64,000 nucleotides of DNA. Origin: Chiua virens. Lineage: Eukaryota; Basidiomycota; Agaricomycetes; Boletales; Boletaceae. Both the position numbers and the translations under genes were made by a program. Below the pieces are notes generated by a model that was not told the origin of the DNA, did not search any database, and worked only from the letters and a program-made list of their open reading frames with translations. This document shows positions 1 to 12,944 of the stretch, piece after piece. How positions within the stretch are numbered: the stretch's first letter is position 1; every line of letters starts with the position of its first letter. Where the stretch lies: contig JAHNUO010000018.1 in NCBI GenBank assembly GCA_019787685.1, positions 310,001-374,000 on the forward strand. The letters run 5' to 3'.

Positions 1-3000
1 CCAATGGCTGCGTCCTTCCATCGCGCGTGAGTACTGTCAATTCATCGCCCTCGTTGAAGTAAATAGCGGCAGAGACATGCGTGCTGACATCTAACCACGC
101 ACTGGCCAGCTGAAGGTTTTCGAGTTCGAGCATTTGGGCACCAACATCCAAGAGAACGCGGATCTCGGGCTCCTGGTTGGTCAAGGTCTCAAGGAATTCG
201 CGGGTGGTTCGTCGCTCTCCATTCTCATGAGTCATGCATAGATAGTGATTGTTCTCTGGTTGGAGGAGATATGATAGAACCTTCGCATTGGTTCCTCGCT
301 GATGATCGGGGTCCCGTTGGGCGATATGCCGAGGTAAGAGATATTGTCCGTCGTTTGTTCCCGAGAACCCTAGAACATAATTGAGCAAACAGGCAAAAAA
401 CTCATTCAAAAGATCTACCGGTCAGGACGCGTTCTTTCTTCTCGACCAGATCCCACCCAGAGCACGACAACTTTGAAGGGAACTCTTTTGCTGCCTTCGG
501 GAATACGACATTCGAAAGATAGAAATCGACTGTGGCCCGATTCCGTCTAAAAAGAGGAAATAGATAGGTGCTCCATTGCTCTGATGACTTGAGGTTGACT
601 CCATTGAGAGAGCGCAAACACTCTGGTATAGTGCAGTCTCGAATCCAGAGGTTGTAATCCTGGGAGGGTTCATCCTGTTTGAGCAGGATTTCGAAAGAAA
701 ACCTCAACTGCTCTTCGGTTAGACCACCGTAGTAGTAGGATAAGCAGGTGAGGATGATGGCGATGTCTGGGTGTCCAAACTCAGCTCGTTGTGCGGGGAC
801 GTCTTTTGCCCTATAGGGGACTGCGAGCATGGTGCGTGTCGGGGCGAGACCATAGTCTACTCGCCACCGTCGTTCCTTGAAAGCGAATAGGAGGATCCCA
901 GTGGCTAAGAGGCCGCGTAGGAGTAACAGTCCACTCCACAGACATGATTGACGAGAGTAGTCCTTGATTAATTGGACATCTTCGGGGAGGACATCGTGAC
1001 ACGATATGAAGCTTTGAATCGCACGCCGCATCTCCGAGCGCAATTGCCCAAAATTGAAGTTAGGAAGATGTCCATCCATGATGTCTTGAACCGTCAGCGA
1101 GATCAACTGTTCACCAGCATTTTGTTGCAAGACACGGAGTCGGGGAAACGATCCGGATGAACCACGTTCGTAATCTACTCCAAGAGGGAAAAGCCTTTGG
1201 AGAGCAGACGCATGCCTGTCGACGAGGCTCAGAACTTGTTGGGTGGTAGTCCATCGATCTGGGAAGCCTTCCATAGGGTTTTGATTGCCGATGGTGTAAA
1301 CCAGCTGGTAGCGGACATGCAGGATTTCGTCGCTCTCGTCCAAAATATCCCGTGAATGAGAATGGAGCCACTTTTGTAACTCCAGTAATGGCAGGGCTAC
1401 ACGGCGATCTTCTCCCTGGGGTAACTGCTTCTCTACGCTCTCCAGTAACGGCAGGGCTACACAGCGATATTCTCCCTGGGGTAACTGCTTCTCTACGCTC
1501 ACTAGCTTGAGCGACAAAATATGCTCTGGCTGGACAACCAGGATCCCACGTTCCTTCATGCATTCTGACATCAGTTGCTGAAGAACAGCGGCTTTTTGCT
1601 CATCGACCTCGAGGGAGCGAGAGAACGGGAGGTGATATACACGCCTATTTGTGAGACCACCAAGTCGATCTACGAGAATCTGAAACATTTGTGCCGTTAA
1701 TGCTTTCGGGACAATGACGCGGACGAGTTGATCGCCATCAGCAAGGGCAACAACGACAATAGGCGCGATCACGGATGACTTTCCCTCGCCCATGTTGAGC
1801 TGCATGGCCGTGTTCTCGCCTGAGCTTGGTGATATCATTTCATTCGCGACTTCAGCCTGGACACGACGAATGAAAAAGTTGCCCTGTAGCTGATGGCAGT
1901 AGAATCAGCTAACCAGTTTCTGTCTGAGACGCAGAAAAATCACCTGGACCATTAACCAGTCTGGATGTGCTTCAGCTTCCCAGCCATCGCATCCATCGTT
2001 CTGTAGCTCCCTGTAGAGATCATCACGAAGATTGTCCAGATGTAGCCGAAGCAACCTCCGAGCGCGCTGGAGCTCCAGGATGAGCAATGCCAGCCGAACC
2101 AGACACCCCTTCCAATCCTCTGGTAGTGAGATCGGTGAGTTAGACGCGAGAGCTCGAAGAAGGGAATGTGCGGTGATACGTGGCCACTGGCCAGCTTGTT
2201 CGAGAGCTTGTTCGCTGCGACATTTCGGGCCCAGAAGTTGCGTGAGATAGCCAAGAGCCTTTCTGCAGTTGTCCTTGCTTTGAATGTAGTGCGCTTCAAG
2301 CCTCTCAGCGTCAGGGAAATGTGTCGAACCGTGAGTCGCAAGGGACGTATCATTTCCGAGGCATGTGGCACTAGCGCGAAGGGCTGAAACGTATCGACGC
2401 TGAAACGGATTTTCCGCGTTTGCTTCAGCCGTCGCGATGAGCTGACTCAGCGAGACAGGACCAAAGTGGGAGCCATTCCCGACTTCGGCAGCGTCTTGAG
2501 GCAATTCAACGTACCCCCGTAACCACTGGAGTGCGGCCCAGAGGGCCGCGCTACACCAACGGGCCCAGGTGGAGAAGTGCACGAGGTCTGCACGGGAGAC
2601 GCCAAAAGAGAGCGTACAACTTGAACTTGGGTCGCATGTATTGACAGCTTGAGGTTCCCTTGTATCAGATTGAGACGGCGAGGGCCCATTTCTCTGTATC
2701 TCATCCGGGGCGGTATACTCCAGGGCATCTCTGGAAAATAACTGGTCCATGGTGAGAATCCAGGGCATGCTGGAGGGGGTGCTTTGCGAAGGTTCGAATG
2801 AATATTGGGTAGGGATCGAGACGGGTTGTGAGGGCACGCTGTCTAGAATGTTCTGGACACGGTTTAGGTGCTCCTTGAGCCTAAGGTTGCGGTAGCATGT
2901 GGCGAAGTAGTTTTGGACGTTGGATGAGAAACCCGCGACATCATACAAATTGTACTTGAGCGAACATTGTGGAGGTGCCTCACGTGGCCATGCGCAGAGC

Positions 3001-6000
3001 AGAGTGTTGACGGTTGCCGTAGTGTCCGACTCTAATCTGGAGTCATAGATTCGCCGTTGACGTTGTCTGAGTACAGACAGATCTTCATGCCCGGTGGCAG
3101 ATCCAGAGCTTTCCGGGCTATCTTCGAAGCGAGTGGCACAATGAGTGACATAGTTCCGCAGGCTGTCTTGAGAGGGATAGTATCCATGGGAGAGATCATA
3201 AGAATCGTAGTGTGGGGGTGATTCAAAACAGAACTGCGGGTGAGACGCAAAAGTGACGAGAACGCGTACGAGGTCGCTATGTTCCGGCAACGTATACGCC
3301 ATGGCAGGCAGTGAGAAAAGTATGTGCCACCACTTCGCTTCGTCGTCTCTTCGCAAGAGATTGTATGTCTTGAGCCACATATATGGAAGATTAGGATTCA
3401 GCCACGATCTATTGTAGGAGAGAGACCAGGTCGCGTCACCACCGGCAGACACCCTCCCACTCCACGATTCCGCCATGTTCAATATATCGATGTTTGTCGT
3501 ATTTGCGGTCCGGCAGTAAACCGTCCTCGCCGCCGTAAAAGCACGGTGCTCTCCAGGATCACCTGCCACTCGATCCCTAGCTGCATATTTGACGTCAGAA
3601 TCTGACTCGGATGGCTGTCCAGCAAACTCATGTGGAAATAGATATGCCGCTCGTCGTGCGCTTCGAAGCAACAGGTGATCCTCCTGGGACGGAAAGTTTT
3701 GGAACAAACTGCGGTGCTGACTCTCCTGGAACGACTGGAGTCTTTCATAGTGTTCTTTGATTTCTTTCGCAATAATGAACAGCTCGTGGTGTTGAGAATT
3801 CGTTGGAAGGTCGAGCCAATCGACTTGTTGCATACACTTGAGATGTTCGGGGTACCAGGTTCGTGAAGGGCACACGGAGGCGATCAAGCCCAGGAGTTCT
3901 TCATCGCGGGGGGTGAACTTCATGATTGACCAGCAACCGGCCGACCGGAGTAGGGACAACGCTTCTTCTATACCCGATCTACCAGTAAGAGGATCGGTAC
4001 CGCACCCGCTAGTCAAGGCATGCAGGTAAGCACAATACAACTTTTCCGTCAAGCTGCCGCTCCCAGCCAAGGAACCCAGGTCGGTATCAATAGTATATGT
4101 TTGGTAGGTAACCGGCTGAAGGGCAGAGCCACCGACGTTGACCTCGACGCTAACGTGATTGTTGACCTTGCGGAATGATACTGTGCCTTCAGGGATGAGG
4201 ATACACCGGGGGATGAAGTCGATCGCTTTGACGTTCCTAAGCTTCGGCCGAAGCACCAGCTGATTGACCAAACCAACCATGGTTCCAGCAGACTGGTTCT
4301 CGTCATAAACCAGGCCGCGGATACTGTGACACTGCAAGTCTCCATCATCGTCAACATAAAAGGACAAGCTATAACGGGGTAGAACGACAGAGAGTCGCAA
4401 TGATGTATCGCTGGAGTCGGTCGAGGAGACGCTGACAAGGAGATTACGTGGTGTATCGAGTGGCTTCAAGAGACTCGAAACCATGCTCCAGGATGGACTT
4501 CGGATGTCAACGAGGTATTCATCGTCACGATATGCGCGATATCGCCCGGATATGCAACTAATCCTCCAATTCTTCGGAGATGCTTCCCAAAGGTTGCCGA
4601 GAGGGCGGATCTGCATGATCATGGAGGAAAGGTTCAACCAGTGAGCATGTCCCTCGATCAACACATCCGGCAAGTCTCCCCTCAATTTTTCTGGAGGGAT
4701 AAGCTCCATGATATCCGATTGATAGGGAGACTCTTCTGTCCGCCTCGCTTTTATCACGAGATCTGTGCCTCGGAGTGAGAAGTACACCTGGACACCAGCT
4801 GAGTCCTCGCGTTTGTATGTTACACCTCGTAAAATGCGCTCACCTGGTGACCAGAAATCGAACCCCTTGTCGAGTAATCCATACCAGGAACATCAGCAGG
4901 TATAATATCGAGTACGTGCTGCGGAACGAGTCGGTAATCTTCATGGTATCGAGTACGGCACGACATACCTCTCCAAACAATTGACCGTAGAGGGGATGTC
5001 GCAAAATTTCACTCGGAAGTCTACCGACCGGTTTCCCGTCCACTAAAAGCAATCCATCGAGCAAATTGAACAGCACCACCTGAGACGACTGCGTAGCTGT
5101 TGCCGCAGTCATACATGAAATCCAGCGCCAGTTTGGATTCTGTAGTGAGGTCCACTTCGAACCTGGACGGTAGTCGGACCAAATCCTCCCGATCGCACTG
5201 ACAATGCCTTCATCGCTAGAACCTCCCTGAATAAGGTTGATCAGGGTGCCCTCGAGAGCAAGTGAAAGGCGTCGATCTCGATCAAGGAGAAGCTTTGAAT
5301 GGGTGGGAAGGCAATCGATCTTGCTGGGAGTATGGTCGTGGATTAACACAACGCAAAAAAGGAGCATATCAACCTCTTCCGAGCAACAAAGCACGTTTCG
5401 GATCATGGTAGGGTCGACATCGAATGTACTTCGACAGATTGCGGCTGTATCCCTCAAGTACCCCCGGAGCTCTTCATTCTCAGGCGTTCTCGTGAGCTTG
5501 TCCGAGAGCTCCTTCACCCAGGTGAACGCCCTGCGACGCACAGTACGAAGTAGTCTGAGCGCCGTCGTGGAGAGCGTTTCATCTGGGCTGGAAGCAAGCA
5601 GACGACGAAGCAAAATGGAAATGGTGTCCATCGTCACCGCTTCTAACCAATTAGCTTCGACATCCTGGACAAGACTTTCGAGTTCTCCCATAAGGGCATT
5701 GCAGAACAAGGGGTCTTGGAGCGCTTGATGCCACATCCACCTTGTGCCGCCAAGTGGTCCAACTTGAGAAACAGCCTGGGCCAAAAGAAAATGGACTTCG
5801 TGACGACGGAAACTCAGTGATCGACCTCGAAGCTCTCGCAGGATGCTAAGCCATTGAAGGGTACCGCCGCTACGAAGATGTCCGAATGCCAGGAATTCGT
5901 GGATGGAAAGGTCCTGTTTGCAGTCGACTTGATTTGCGACGACTTCGTTCGACGTGTGGGATGTGGTGTTTACATATCTCTGCAAGTTCTGGTAGGGACT

Positions 6001-8360
6001 GCTTTGTAGCTCATACGTACAGTATTTTGCAACATCGACGCGACTCAGTGTGCCTGAGACAGGAATGCGAGCACTGCAATCAAAACCATAATATTTCAAC
6101 CCATTTTTGACACAAACCTCTTCCTGCGTGGTGGGGATGCGTCTTGTCTTGTAATGGGTGACGGCAAATGGTTTTGTATCGGAAGCAAGGGAGATCCGTG
6201 ACCTCGGATGCCGTACAAGGTACGACTGAAGTGCAGCATAGTCAAAGAGTTGGATGTAGGGATCCGTCGGTTGAACAGATGGCAAACACAGGTCGATCAA
6301 GAGGTGGAATGTGGCACTGCGCCACATGTTGAAAGATACGGGACAATCCAATTCGAAGACCACAGCCTCAGCCTGGAGCTGCTCGGCCGGCAAGGGCCAC
6401 TCGTGGATAGCAATATCTATTTCCTGTGCCTCGAGCTGGCACTTCTGACAGTATCTGTCATGATACCTGTTACCGTACCAATCGACCTGGAACTTGTGAT
6501 CAAGATTGGCGGCTTGTCGCTGGAGATCAACATAACGAGCATTCGATCTCTCGAGTTCGGCAACCTTTTCGTGTTCTTCTTTTCGTGCCGCTTCCTTGAT
6601 CCGGGCCTTTAGGTGTTGAAGGTGCAGCGATCCACTGTAAAAACGGACAGCGAAAGCGTCCGCGGTTGGGGCAGAAAGCACCGACCACCCATGACGTGAC
6701 TGAGAATGGCGACGAGAGAGATATTGGTGTACTTGACGAAGACGATCGAGGCTGGGGGCCGTGCGAAGCAGAAGATCCTCCAAAAAACGTGTCGGGAGTT
6801 CCGGAGAGTAGTCTGCAAGTATCGGGATTTCCCTGATGGCTAATTTGTCGAGGGCAACCCACAGCTCGACCGTAGTCAACAACATGATCGAAAGGAGCTC
6901 CGGATTGTTCGCGTATGTCTTGACTGCATTCGATGAATACTTGTGTGCCAAGACCTCGAGCTTCACACAGGCTTCATCGATATTTGTGGCCAGATTGACC
7001 CAATCATCAATGCCCAGTTCAATTGCCCGCTCGACGTCGTATAGGGTAACGTAAGGTTCACTGCTATAGGCTGCCTCGAAGAAGTCTCCTGAGAAAGATA
7101 GGAAATCATCGAGATTCCCTCGACGACGATGATTGGGTTGGAAGGGAGCGTGGACCAATTTGACGCTGCCAGCGGTGAGAGCATTCTGAATATGATTGCT
7201 GCTACTCAAGAGCGACATCTGGATATCACGGGTAAGATCGAGCTGAGAGGGGTTCCAGGATGGGGACGCGCGCTGATCGGCTAGCGCCAATCCCCATCTC
7301 ACATTTAGAATGGATTGAAGTGACGTGCAGGTTTCCAAAACAAGCTTCGAGAGCCAGTCTGGCGCGGGAGAACCAAACTTCCTCAGTCGTCGGCTGATCT
7401 TTGAGGACATGGATTGGATGAAGTCGTTGGAGAGATGGGCACAGATCTGTTCCTTTGCGAGGCAACACATGAAGAATAGCATGAATGCCTTGTAAGCATT
7501 ATACCCGAGACTAGACCGATCCAGAGACGTTTGTATCGCAACTCGGATGAGAAGCCAGAGCGGGGAACGCCGCCACGGCAGCTCTGAGTTTTTCCACACG
7601 ACGTCATCCCCGACACGCTTGCTAACACGAACGATCTCGGCAGGGCGACCAACACCCCTCATGATGCCGGTAAGCAACTCGGTGATGTAACGGGGATGTG
7701 TAGTGTCTCGGGTCTCGAGAACAGTAGACTGGGCTTTGCGGGTTTTTGCAGCAGCGTCGAGAATGTCGTTGTTCATGTGAACAAGGAAGTTAGAGAGTTC
7801 GGAAAGAAAATTGACATCGTTGAACACGTCGTTAGGGATCTCGATGGCAGGCCCAGGATATGAACAGACGAGCTTGCCCTGCGTAGTCATTACATCTTGG
7901 GCCATGGGCGACACCTCGAACGACTCGAAAACAGTAACAGGGTTCTGTTTTCTGAAAATGACAGTCGCATTCTGGGATCGGATGAAAAATGAGACGATAT
8001 CTACATGTCATGAGCTCCTGAAATGCTCTACGGGCTCGAACACTCACCTCCGGCTTTCATATTGCTTAGCAGTGAAGTGATTTGGGACCGGTTCAGGCTT
8101 TGATGCTGTATAATTGCCTCTAAATTTTCAAGCATTTGTGAAATGCTAGGCCACTGTGATATACCGCCTTGACTAGCATGATCGCTGTAAAGGCGGGAAG
8201 CAGCGGCAATTGCTGCAACCAGAGAGCGATCGTTTGGAATGCTGTGATCATCCCCGTCGGGAAGGCGGAGAGGACAAAACACATGTGTGACGAGGTATTT
8301 TAGTGTACTGACGTCCCCAGGGTCAAGGACAGAATTAGACATTTGTGAGATGTTGAACAA
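1..8360 (-). CDS. Giant DUF6606-DUF3638-DUF3645 protein (3' partial)
   Basis: Large fungal protein of unknown function, read on the minus strand and running off the left edge. Six exons phase cleanly: 8360-8048, 8000-4969, 4918-4844, 4787-1944, 1889-419 and 369-1. The introns are 47, 50, 56, 54 and 49 nt, all GT...AG, and give at least 2,701 codons without a stop. The N-terminus (TLKYLVTHVFCPLRLP) is DUF6606-like. Around residues 2,122-2,126 lies MGEGKSSVI, the P-loop-like signature of DUF3638, and near residue 2,272 DESDEILHVRYQL resembles a Walker B motif. DUF3645 follows (FGHPDIAIILTCLSYYYGG), then LTGFSGTND across the last intron. The family normally has this order and about 3,000 residues, so perhaps 10 percent is missing beyond the window. 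The start was chosen at the first ATG, 22 nt from the stop of the upstream gene; a second in-frame ATG lies six codons later. Molecular role is unknown; an ATP-dependent function is inference. Confidence 0.9.
1381..1500 (-). repeat. 60-bp in-frame tandem duplication inside the giant gene
   Basis: Bases 1381-1440 and 1441-1500 are the same 60-mer with three differences. The unit keeps the reading frame and doubles a 20-residue segment (SVEKQLPQGE...ALPLLE) between the P-loop-like and DESDE motifs. Two of the three differences change amino acids (Y/D and C/R), so the copies have begun to diverge. Confidence 0.93.
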
Positions 8361-8381
8361 TATCAGGAACGGACTTCAGCG

Positions 8382-9715
8382 TTAGAAAGCGGCTTTAGAG
8401 GCAGAGAAGAAGGAAGGAAGGAACGTGAAGGACTCCACGACATCCATACAGGTGACCTCTTTATATGATATTCGATGAGCTGAGCCGAACACAGGATGGA
8501 CCCACATTATGAGCTTGGGCACGACTTCATGCACGAAACTCATGCGGAAATAGTAGGTCATGTCATAATGGGCACAGGACTGGATCAAAAATGAGTTTCT
8601 GAAAGCGATATCAAGATAGAACGGCGTGCCTATCGAGCCATGAGGCCTTCTGAATCAGGTTCAGGGTACCGGGGACTCACTTGAAGTTGGCAGTGGAATT
8701 TAAAACACATCCAGCGGAACTGGAAGAAACATCGAACGAGCGAAAATCCAGTTCAAGTTGAGGTTCTTCAGGAAGGTACTTCAAGTCTGACTTTCTGCGA
8801 AGCCTAGCGCCAGCTTCACGGTCCGCGGAGTCAACACGGAGCGGCGAACAAAAGTAAGTATTACGTTTCAGCACAACAAAATTTCCCAGCCTCGTATGTA
8901 CATGTGGTTCTGCTGAACAGTGCCATTGAATATTTGGGTGGTTCTAAAATGTTAGGACAACGAGTGGAAGTGACTCAGAATGGTCGTTGTCAACTCCTGC
9001 ACTCATCGATAAGCCTGACTCTTCCCTCTTGACCCACCATACGAACTAAGTTCTCTGCATCCTTGGCAAAATTCATCTCAAAAGTGACACTCCTTCCTTC
9101 ACGGCCTTCCGCACGGCACCCCTGAGGCATCCTGTCCAAGGACCAATGCTGTATGTAGGCCTCGTGTTGCAACTTATCTGGGAATTATCATCACGCACCA
9201 CACTCTTTCCTTATCCAGCCGCAGAAGATCTTGAACGTACGTCCCTCCGTGCCTTGGGGCACCATCGCGTGAGAATGTTCCTCAGTAGGTGATCTTCCTA
9301 CTTCGGCGTAGGCGTCCCATTCTGCGCCGCAGCGGTAATACTTTGAAGCTGAGCGATACCCAAAGTAAAGCATTGTCAATGTAGTTGAAAAGGGTCAGAG
9401 ATGACGTTCGCGTAGAGCGTTCCAGAAAGACTGACCATTGGACATCGTGGATATGATCCCGGTATCAGGGCTGGCACATGTAATGGATGGATCATTCAGC
9501 AACGTGATCAAGCACTTTGAATAGTGTACGCATTTTGTCACTTACAGTATAGCATCGAAGTTCAGTAAGGATCGCAGAGGGAAGAAATTTGCTTAGTACC
9601 AGGCTGAAGCGCGACAACTTCAACCCCGGCAAGATAACCTGTGCACATGCCTCAAGCTTTTCGAGGTATCTGGAGTTAATTCCGACGATTGCAACATACA
9701 AGTGAATTTCACAAG
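8382..9715 (-). CDS. Hypothetical multi-exon protein upstream of the giant gene
   Basis: Not recognised. Several minus-strand open segments join with plausible splice sites. An internal exon starts after an AG near 9727 (YRHVTHKHPCEIHLYVAIVG) and ends at a GTAAGT near 9546. A segment from 9379 continues through a 63-nt GTACGT...CAG intron into KLQHEAYIQHWSLDRMPQG. A later exon (NHPNIQWHCSAEPHVHTRLG...) ends at a GTGAGT near 8679 and splices after TTTCAG into NSFLIQSCAHYDMTYYF, with the stop at 8382. The first exon was not found and two junctions are ambiguous. The stop lies only 22 nt before the start codon of the giant gene on the same strand, unusually tight for fungal neighbours. The two could be one transcription unit, or the giant gene's true start could be further downstream. 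No domain is visible. Confidence 0.35.
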
Positions 9716-10088
9716 GATGCTTATGCGTGACATGTCGGTACTACATCAGCAAAATGTCGTGGGACTTTTCTGTCTTAATCCGGTCTTACTGACTCTTATG
9801 CACTTGGTCGGCTAACGTGGCCTTGGCCAATCATCAGAACATCTCTGAACTCATCTGGAAAAAAGCAATGTGCAATGTCGCACTACATAGCACATTTAGT
9901 CTCAGTAGCTTGGTTGGCTTCCCCTATGTATGTAGTACAATATATCCACTCAAGTTCTCGCAAGGCACAACCATAGTGTAAGTAGCAATCTGTAGTCATT
10001 GGCCAAAAGTGCTACAGGGAGCTATATAGCACTACATTGTCACAGAGCTACCACGGCACCATACGAAGCTACATGGCACCATACGAAG
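9716..10088. other. Gene-free flank with short subterminal-type repeats
   Basis: I see no gene. The stretch has several short variants of a CACTACATAG/TAGCACTAC word (near 9880, 10020 and 10035) and a direct repeat of GGCACCATACGAAGCTAC (near 10050 and 10074). Related words such as TAGACTACATAG and ATATAGTACTC recur at 16950-17060 beyond the Plavaka transposase. This may be the subterminal repeat region of that transposon, but I could not define terminal inverted repeats. Confidence 0.3.
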
Positions 10089-12310
10089 CTACTCGTTACT
10101 ACCTGTATCCTCATCCTCAATCTCGTCCCCATCATCCCTGTCCAGCTCCATCTCACCCTCCTGATCATCATCCTTGATCTCACCTGCCCAATCTCCACTG
10201 GACCCGACCTCCATTCCAAACTCCTCGATAGCATCTTGAATGACATCATCCGAGATGAACGGGTCATCGTCTTCCTTCATAATGGCCTCAACACCCGCAT
10301 ATAGCCTGCACCAGGTCAGACAACATATGTACAACTATACCATTACAAACACTTACCTTCCGTTCTCGAAGACATCCTGTAGCATCTTTGGTAAGATCCC
10401 CTTGTCGCAGGTTTGCTGATCGAAGTAGTCGAGTGTGTCAAGGTGTTTCTGATAGATCCGTTCATACTGCTCCTCTTTAAATTGAATCGATTCACGCCTG
10501 CCAGTGGACCACTCATCAATTGCGCATTCAATCTTGTTGAATACAATCAATCAGTTCTCAACCTCTGTCAGACCCTGAGTGAATACAAACTGCAGTAATC
10601 ACCAGTGCAAACCCCACACGAGGGAATGGGGAGTATTCATCAGCCCATTTGATTCCTTCGTCGGTCTTGTTCACAAAGAGGACTTCATTTATGACTTGTT
10701 GAATTGCTTTGTGCTTGAAGACACCAGCACGACGAGGATGGAGCTCCTATAAGTGGTTATCTCGTTAGTAGTCTCGTTGTGAATTCACATAGAACATACG
10801 CGGCATGTGAATCCAGCTTGGGGCTTGAGCTCACTAACGAGGGTTCGGTTCCTTTCTCAAGTGGTAGTGTCGTCGCCTACATTAAACCCATATGCAGTTG
10901 CAACGACCACTCGTGCATTCTTTTTGAACTGACTACGTAGGTGTGAGCCTCGAGCAGTGATCTAGAATTTACTGACTGAGTAGTATATATCGCGAACCTG
11001 AGAATGTCACTTACCAGCCAGATCAGACCGTCATCGAGGCTGTTGTCCTCCACATCAGTGTTATAATACTCACAGCCTTTTTGCCAGGCTGCAAACGCCC
11101 ACTTCAGTTCTACAGCCGCTTCAGGGAATGAGTGCCCTTTCAGTAGTTTGATGTGATAGTGCTGAATAGCAATTTTGAGGATATGCTGCATATGGGGATC
11201 GTAGTCTGAGGCTTTGGGACGATTCTTGGCACTGAAGGTTCCTCTTCCACGACCAGCTGTTTTACAAGTCAGAGTAGACACCGGCAAAGAAGACAGAGCC
11301 TGTGGCCCATCACCAATGGCAGGCACAGAGCAATCCGCACGGTTTTTCTCGATCATGCCTGGCACCAAAGGCCCAGGCTCATCCTCGTCACTGCTAACCA
11401 AGGTGCGGCGGCTCCGCTTCCTTTGAGTGAAGGGAGGACCAACATCGTCTTCAAAAAGACCCAAGTCGGTGGTGTCCTTGAGGGCATGTTCAGCATGCCC
11501 ATCAGTCGATCTGAATCTGACAAAGTCAATGTGAATGTTACCATACACGAATAGATCCGGAAATACACTTACTCAGCTATCTTTGCGCCAGGGAATGGAG
11601 TGGGGGCACGACCTCTCTTACATGTGGCGGTGACATCCGAAGCATTTAAATTAAGCCTGCCAAACTTGATGGGCTGAACTGGTTCCGCTATACAGACGCG
11701 TACGGGCAGACCCTGTGCCAGTGTGGTAATTGATATCATGGCCCATAGAACAAGATGACCAACTTACTTTCTGCGACATTTTCGGGAAAGGGGGCGGGGG
11801 CGGAATGTTGCCCTTGCGTGCCACAAGGGTAGGTGTAGTTAGGTTGCTGCGAGTCATAGTTTGGTCCAACCCCCCTACAGCGTGTGACTCAAACTATGGA
11901 ATGGTCAGTCACAAAAACGCTCACGCACACACAAATTGCAACTGACTGCTTTATCAACAACGGCAGGGATGGGCACAGTCTCTTTTTGAATTCCAGAGGG
12001 TTTGGACTTAAAAGTATCATGTTCGGCCGCTTTTGACATTTGTTCACGCTTGCGGATTCGCTCATCACGTTTCTTCTCCTTGACCAAAGCTTCCCTTTGG
12101 TGTGCAAGTTTTTCCTGACAAGCATCATCTTCAAAAAACGCAATCAGTGGTGTAATTTCTACATTGGGAGTACCTACCTTGCATGGCTTGGACCTTTGCA
12201 GAGGGTCAATGATTGCGGCCCGGTCCCATAGTAACTTCAGCACCAATTTGCTCGCTGGTAGCATCATGGGACTCGACTGGCTTGCCTTTTTCTTTGTGGG
12301 GTTTGGACAT
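10089..12310 (-). CDS. DUF6532-domain protein, transposon-associated
   Basis: Spliced minus-strand gene. A possible start at 12310 gives MSKPHKEKGKPVESHDATS; the next exon is basic and charged (REALVKEKKRDERIRKREQM). A long exon at 11548-10980 carries an SSDEDE acidic stretch, then a helical region (HMQHILKIAIQHYHIKLLKG). Later segments read RNRTLVSELKPQAGFTCR, GVFKHKAIQQVINEVLF, EYSPFPRVGFALVITAV and FKEEQYERIYQKHLDTLDYF. Their order matches DUF6532, a family common in Agaricomycetes and often repeat-associated. The last intron (GGAAG|GTAAGT...GTGCAG) joins ENGR to LYAGVEAIMKEDDDPF, and the protein ends in a strongly acidic tail (DDDQEGEMELDRDDGDEIEDED). It is divergent to the Plavaka transposase. 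Frame between the first two exons is unresolved. Function is unknown; nuclear location is inference from the charged tails. Confidence 0.6.
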
Positions 12311-12944
12311 AGAGTAGAGTGATAGAAAAATTAGTGATTAGCAATGGACAGTAGCAACGAGCGACAAGAAAGAGTGTTGAAAAATCTGGATGGCAATCTG
12401 GACCTACCTGCCTTGATTAAATATATTCTGCACAATGGCTGACAAACAGACGGGCTGACACTTCATTGAGCACAAGATCCGATGAACGGAAAAAGAAACT
12501 CACCAGCCAAAAATATATAGAGCACAATGACCAACAAACAGACGGCGAATGTGAACCACCGAAGGGTCAGATTGATGGTAATTGGGGTCGTCGAGCGCAA
12601 CAGCCAACCAAGAGACTGCGACGGAGGACAACCGACGGATTGATTTGATGATCACTGGGGTCGGGTGCAGGGTATGAACCTAACAAGACCACAACAATGT
12701 CAACCGACAACCAAAAAAGACATAGAAAGGGTGATGAGATACCTGACAAGTTCCAAGTGACTGCAGGGTCAAGAGGAGTACGTTGAGCTCCTGGCCGGCT
12801 CGGAGACTATAAACTATTAGTAGCACAGTATGTGAAACAAGCGCTGATAATTGGGTTTGCTATCGTGCAGTCAATTGTTTGAAATGACGACAGAAAAAAA
12901 AAGTAACAGAGACTTACTACAACTTCTGTCGGTACATAGCGTGC
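12311..12944. other. Divergent intergenic region of the Plavaka/DUF6532 pair
   Basis: No gene seen. This 630-bp gap separates two divergently read genes and would hold both promoters. It has similar segments about 75 bp apart near 12461 and 12530 (CATTGAGCACAA, GAGCACAATGACCAACAAACAGACGG). No clear TATA box was identified. Confidence 0.35.

Noticed and set aside
4840..4900. Continuous reading FDFWSPGERILRGVTYKRED as coding through the splice region
   Set aside because: It looks attractive but has a stop just upstream. The 50-nt and 56-nt introns with GTATGT and GTGAGC donors give a continuous frame into SISGHQVYFSLRG.
5237..5728. Plus-strand ORF of 163 codons
   Set aside because: It lies entirely antisense to a well-supported exon of the giant gene, and its composition mirrors that exon.
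9186..9206. 21-nt GTGCGT...CCCAG segment as an intron
   Set aside because: Too short to splice. A 63-nt intron starting at a GTACGT upstream keeps the same phase and is preferred.
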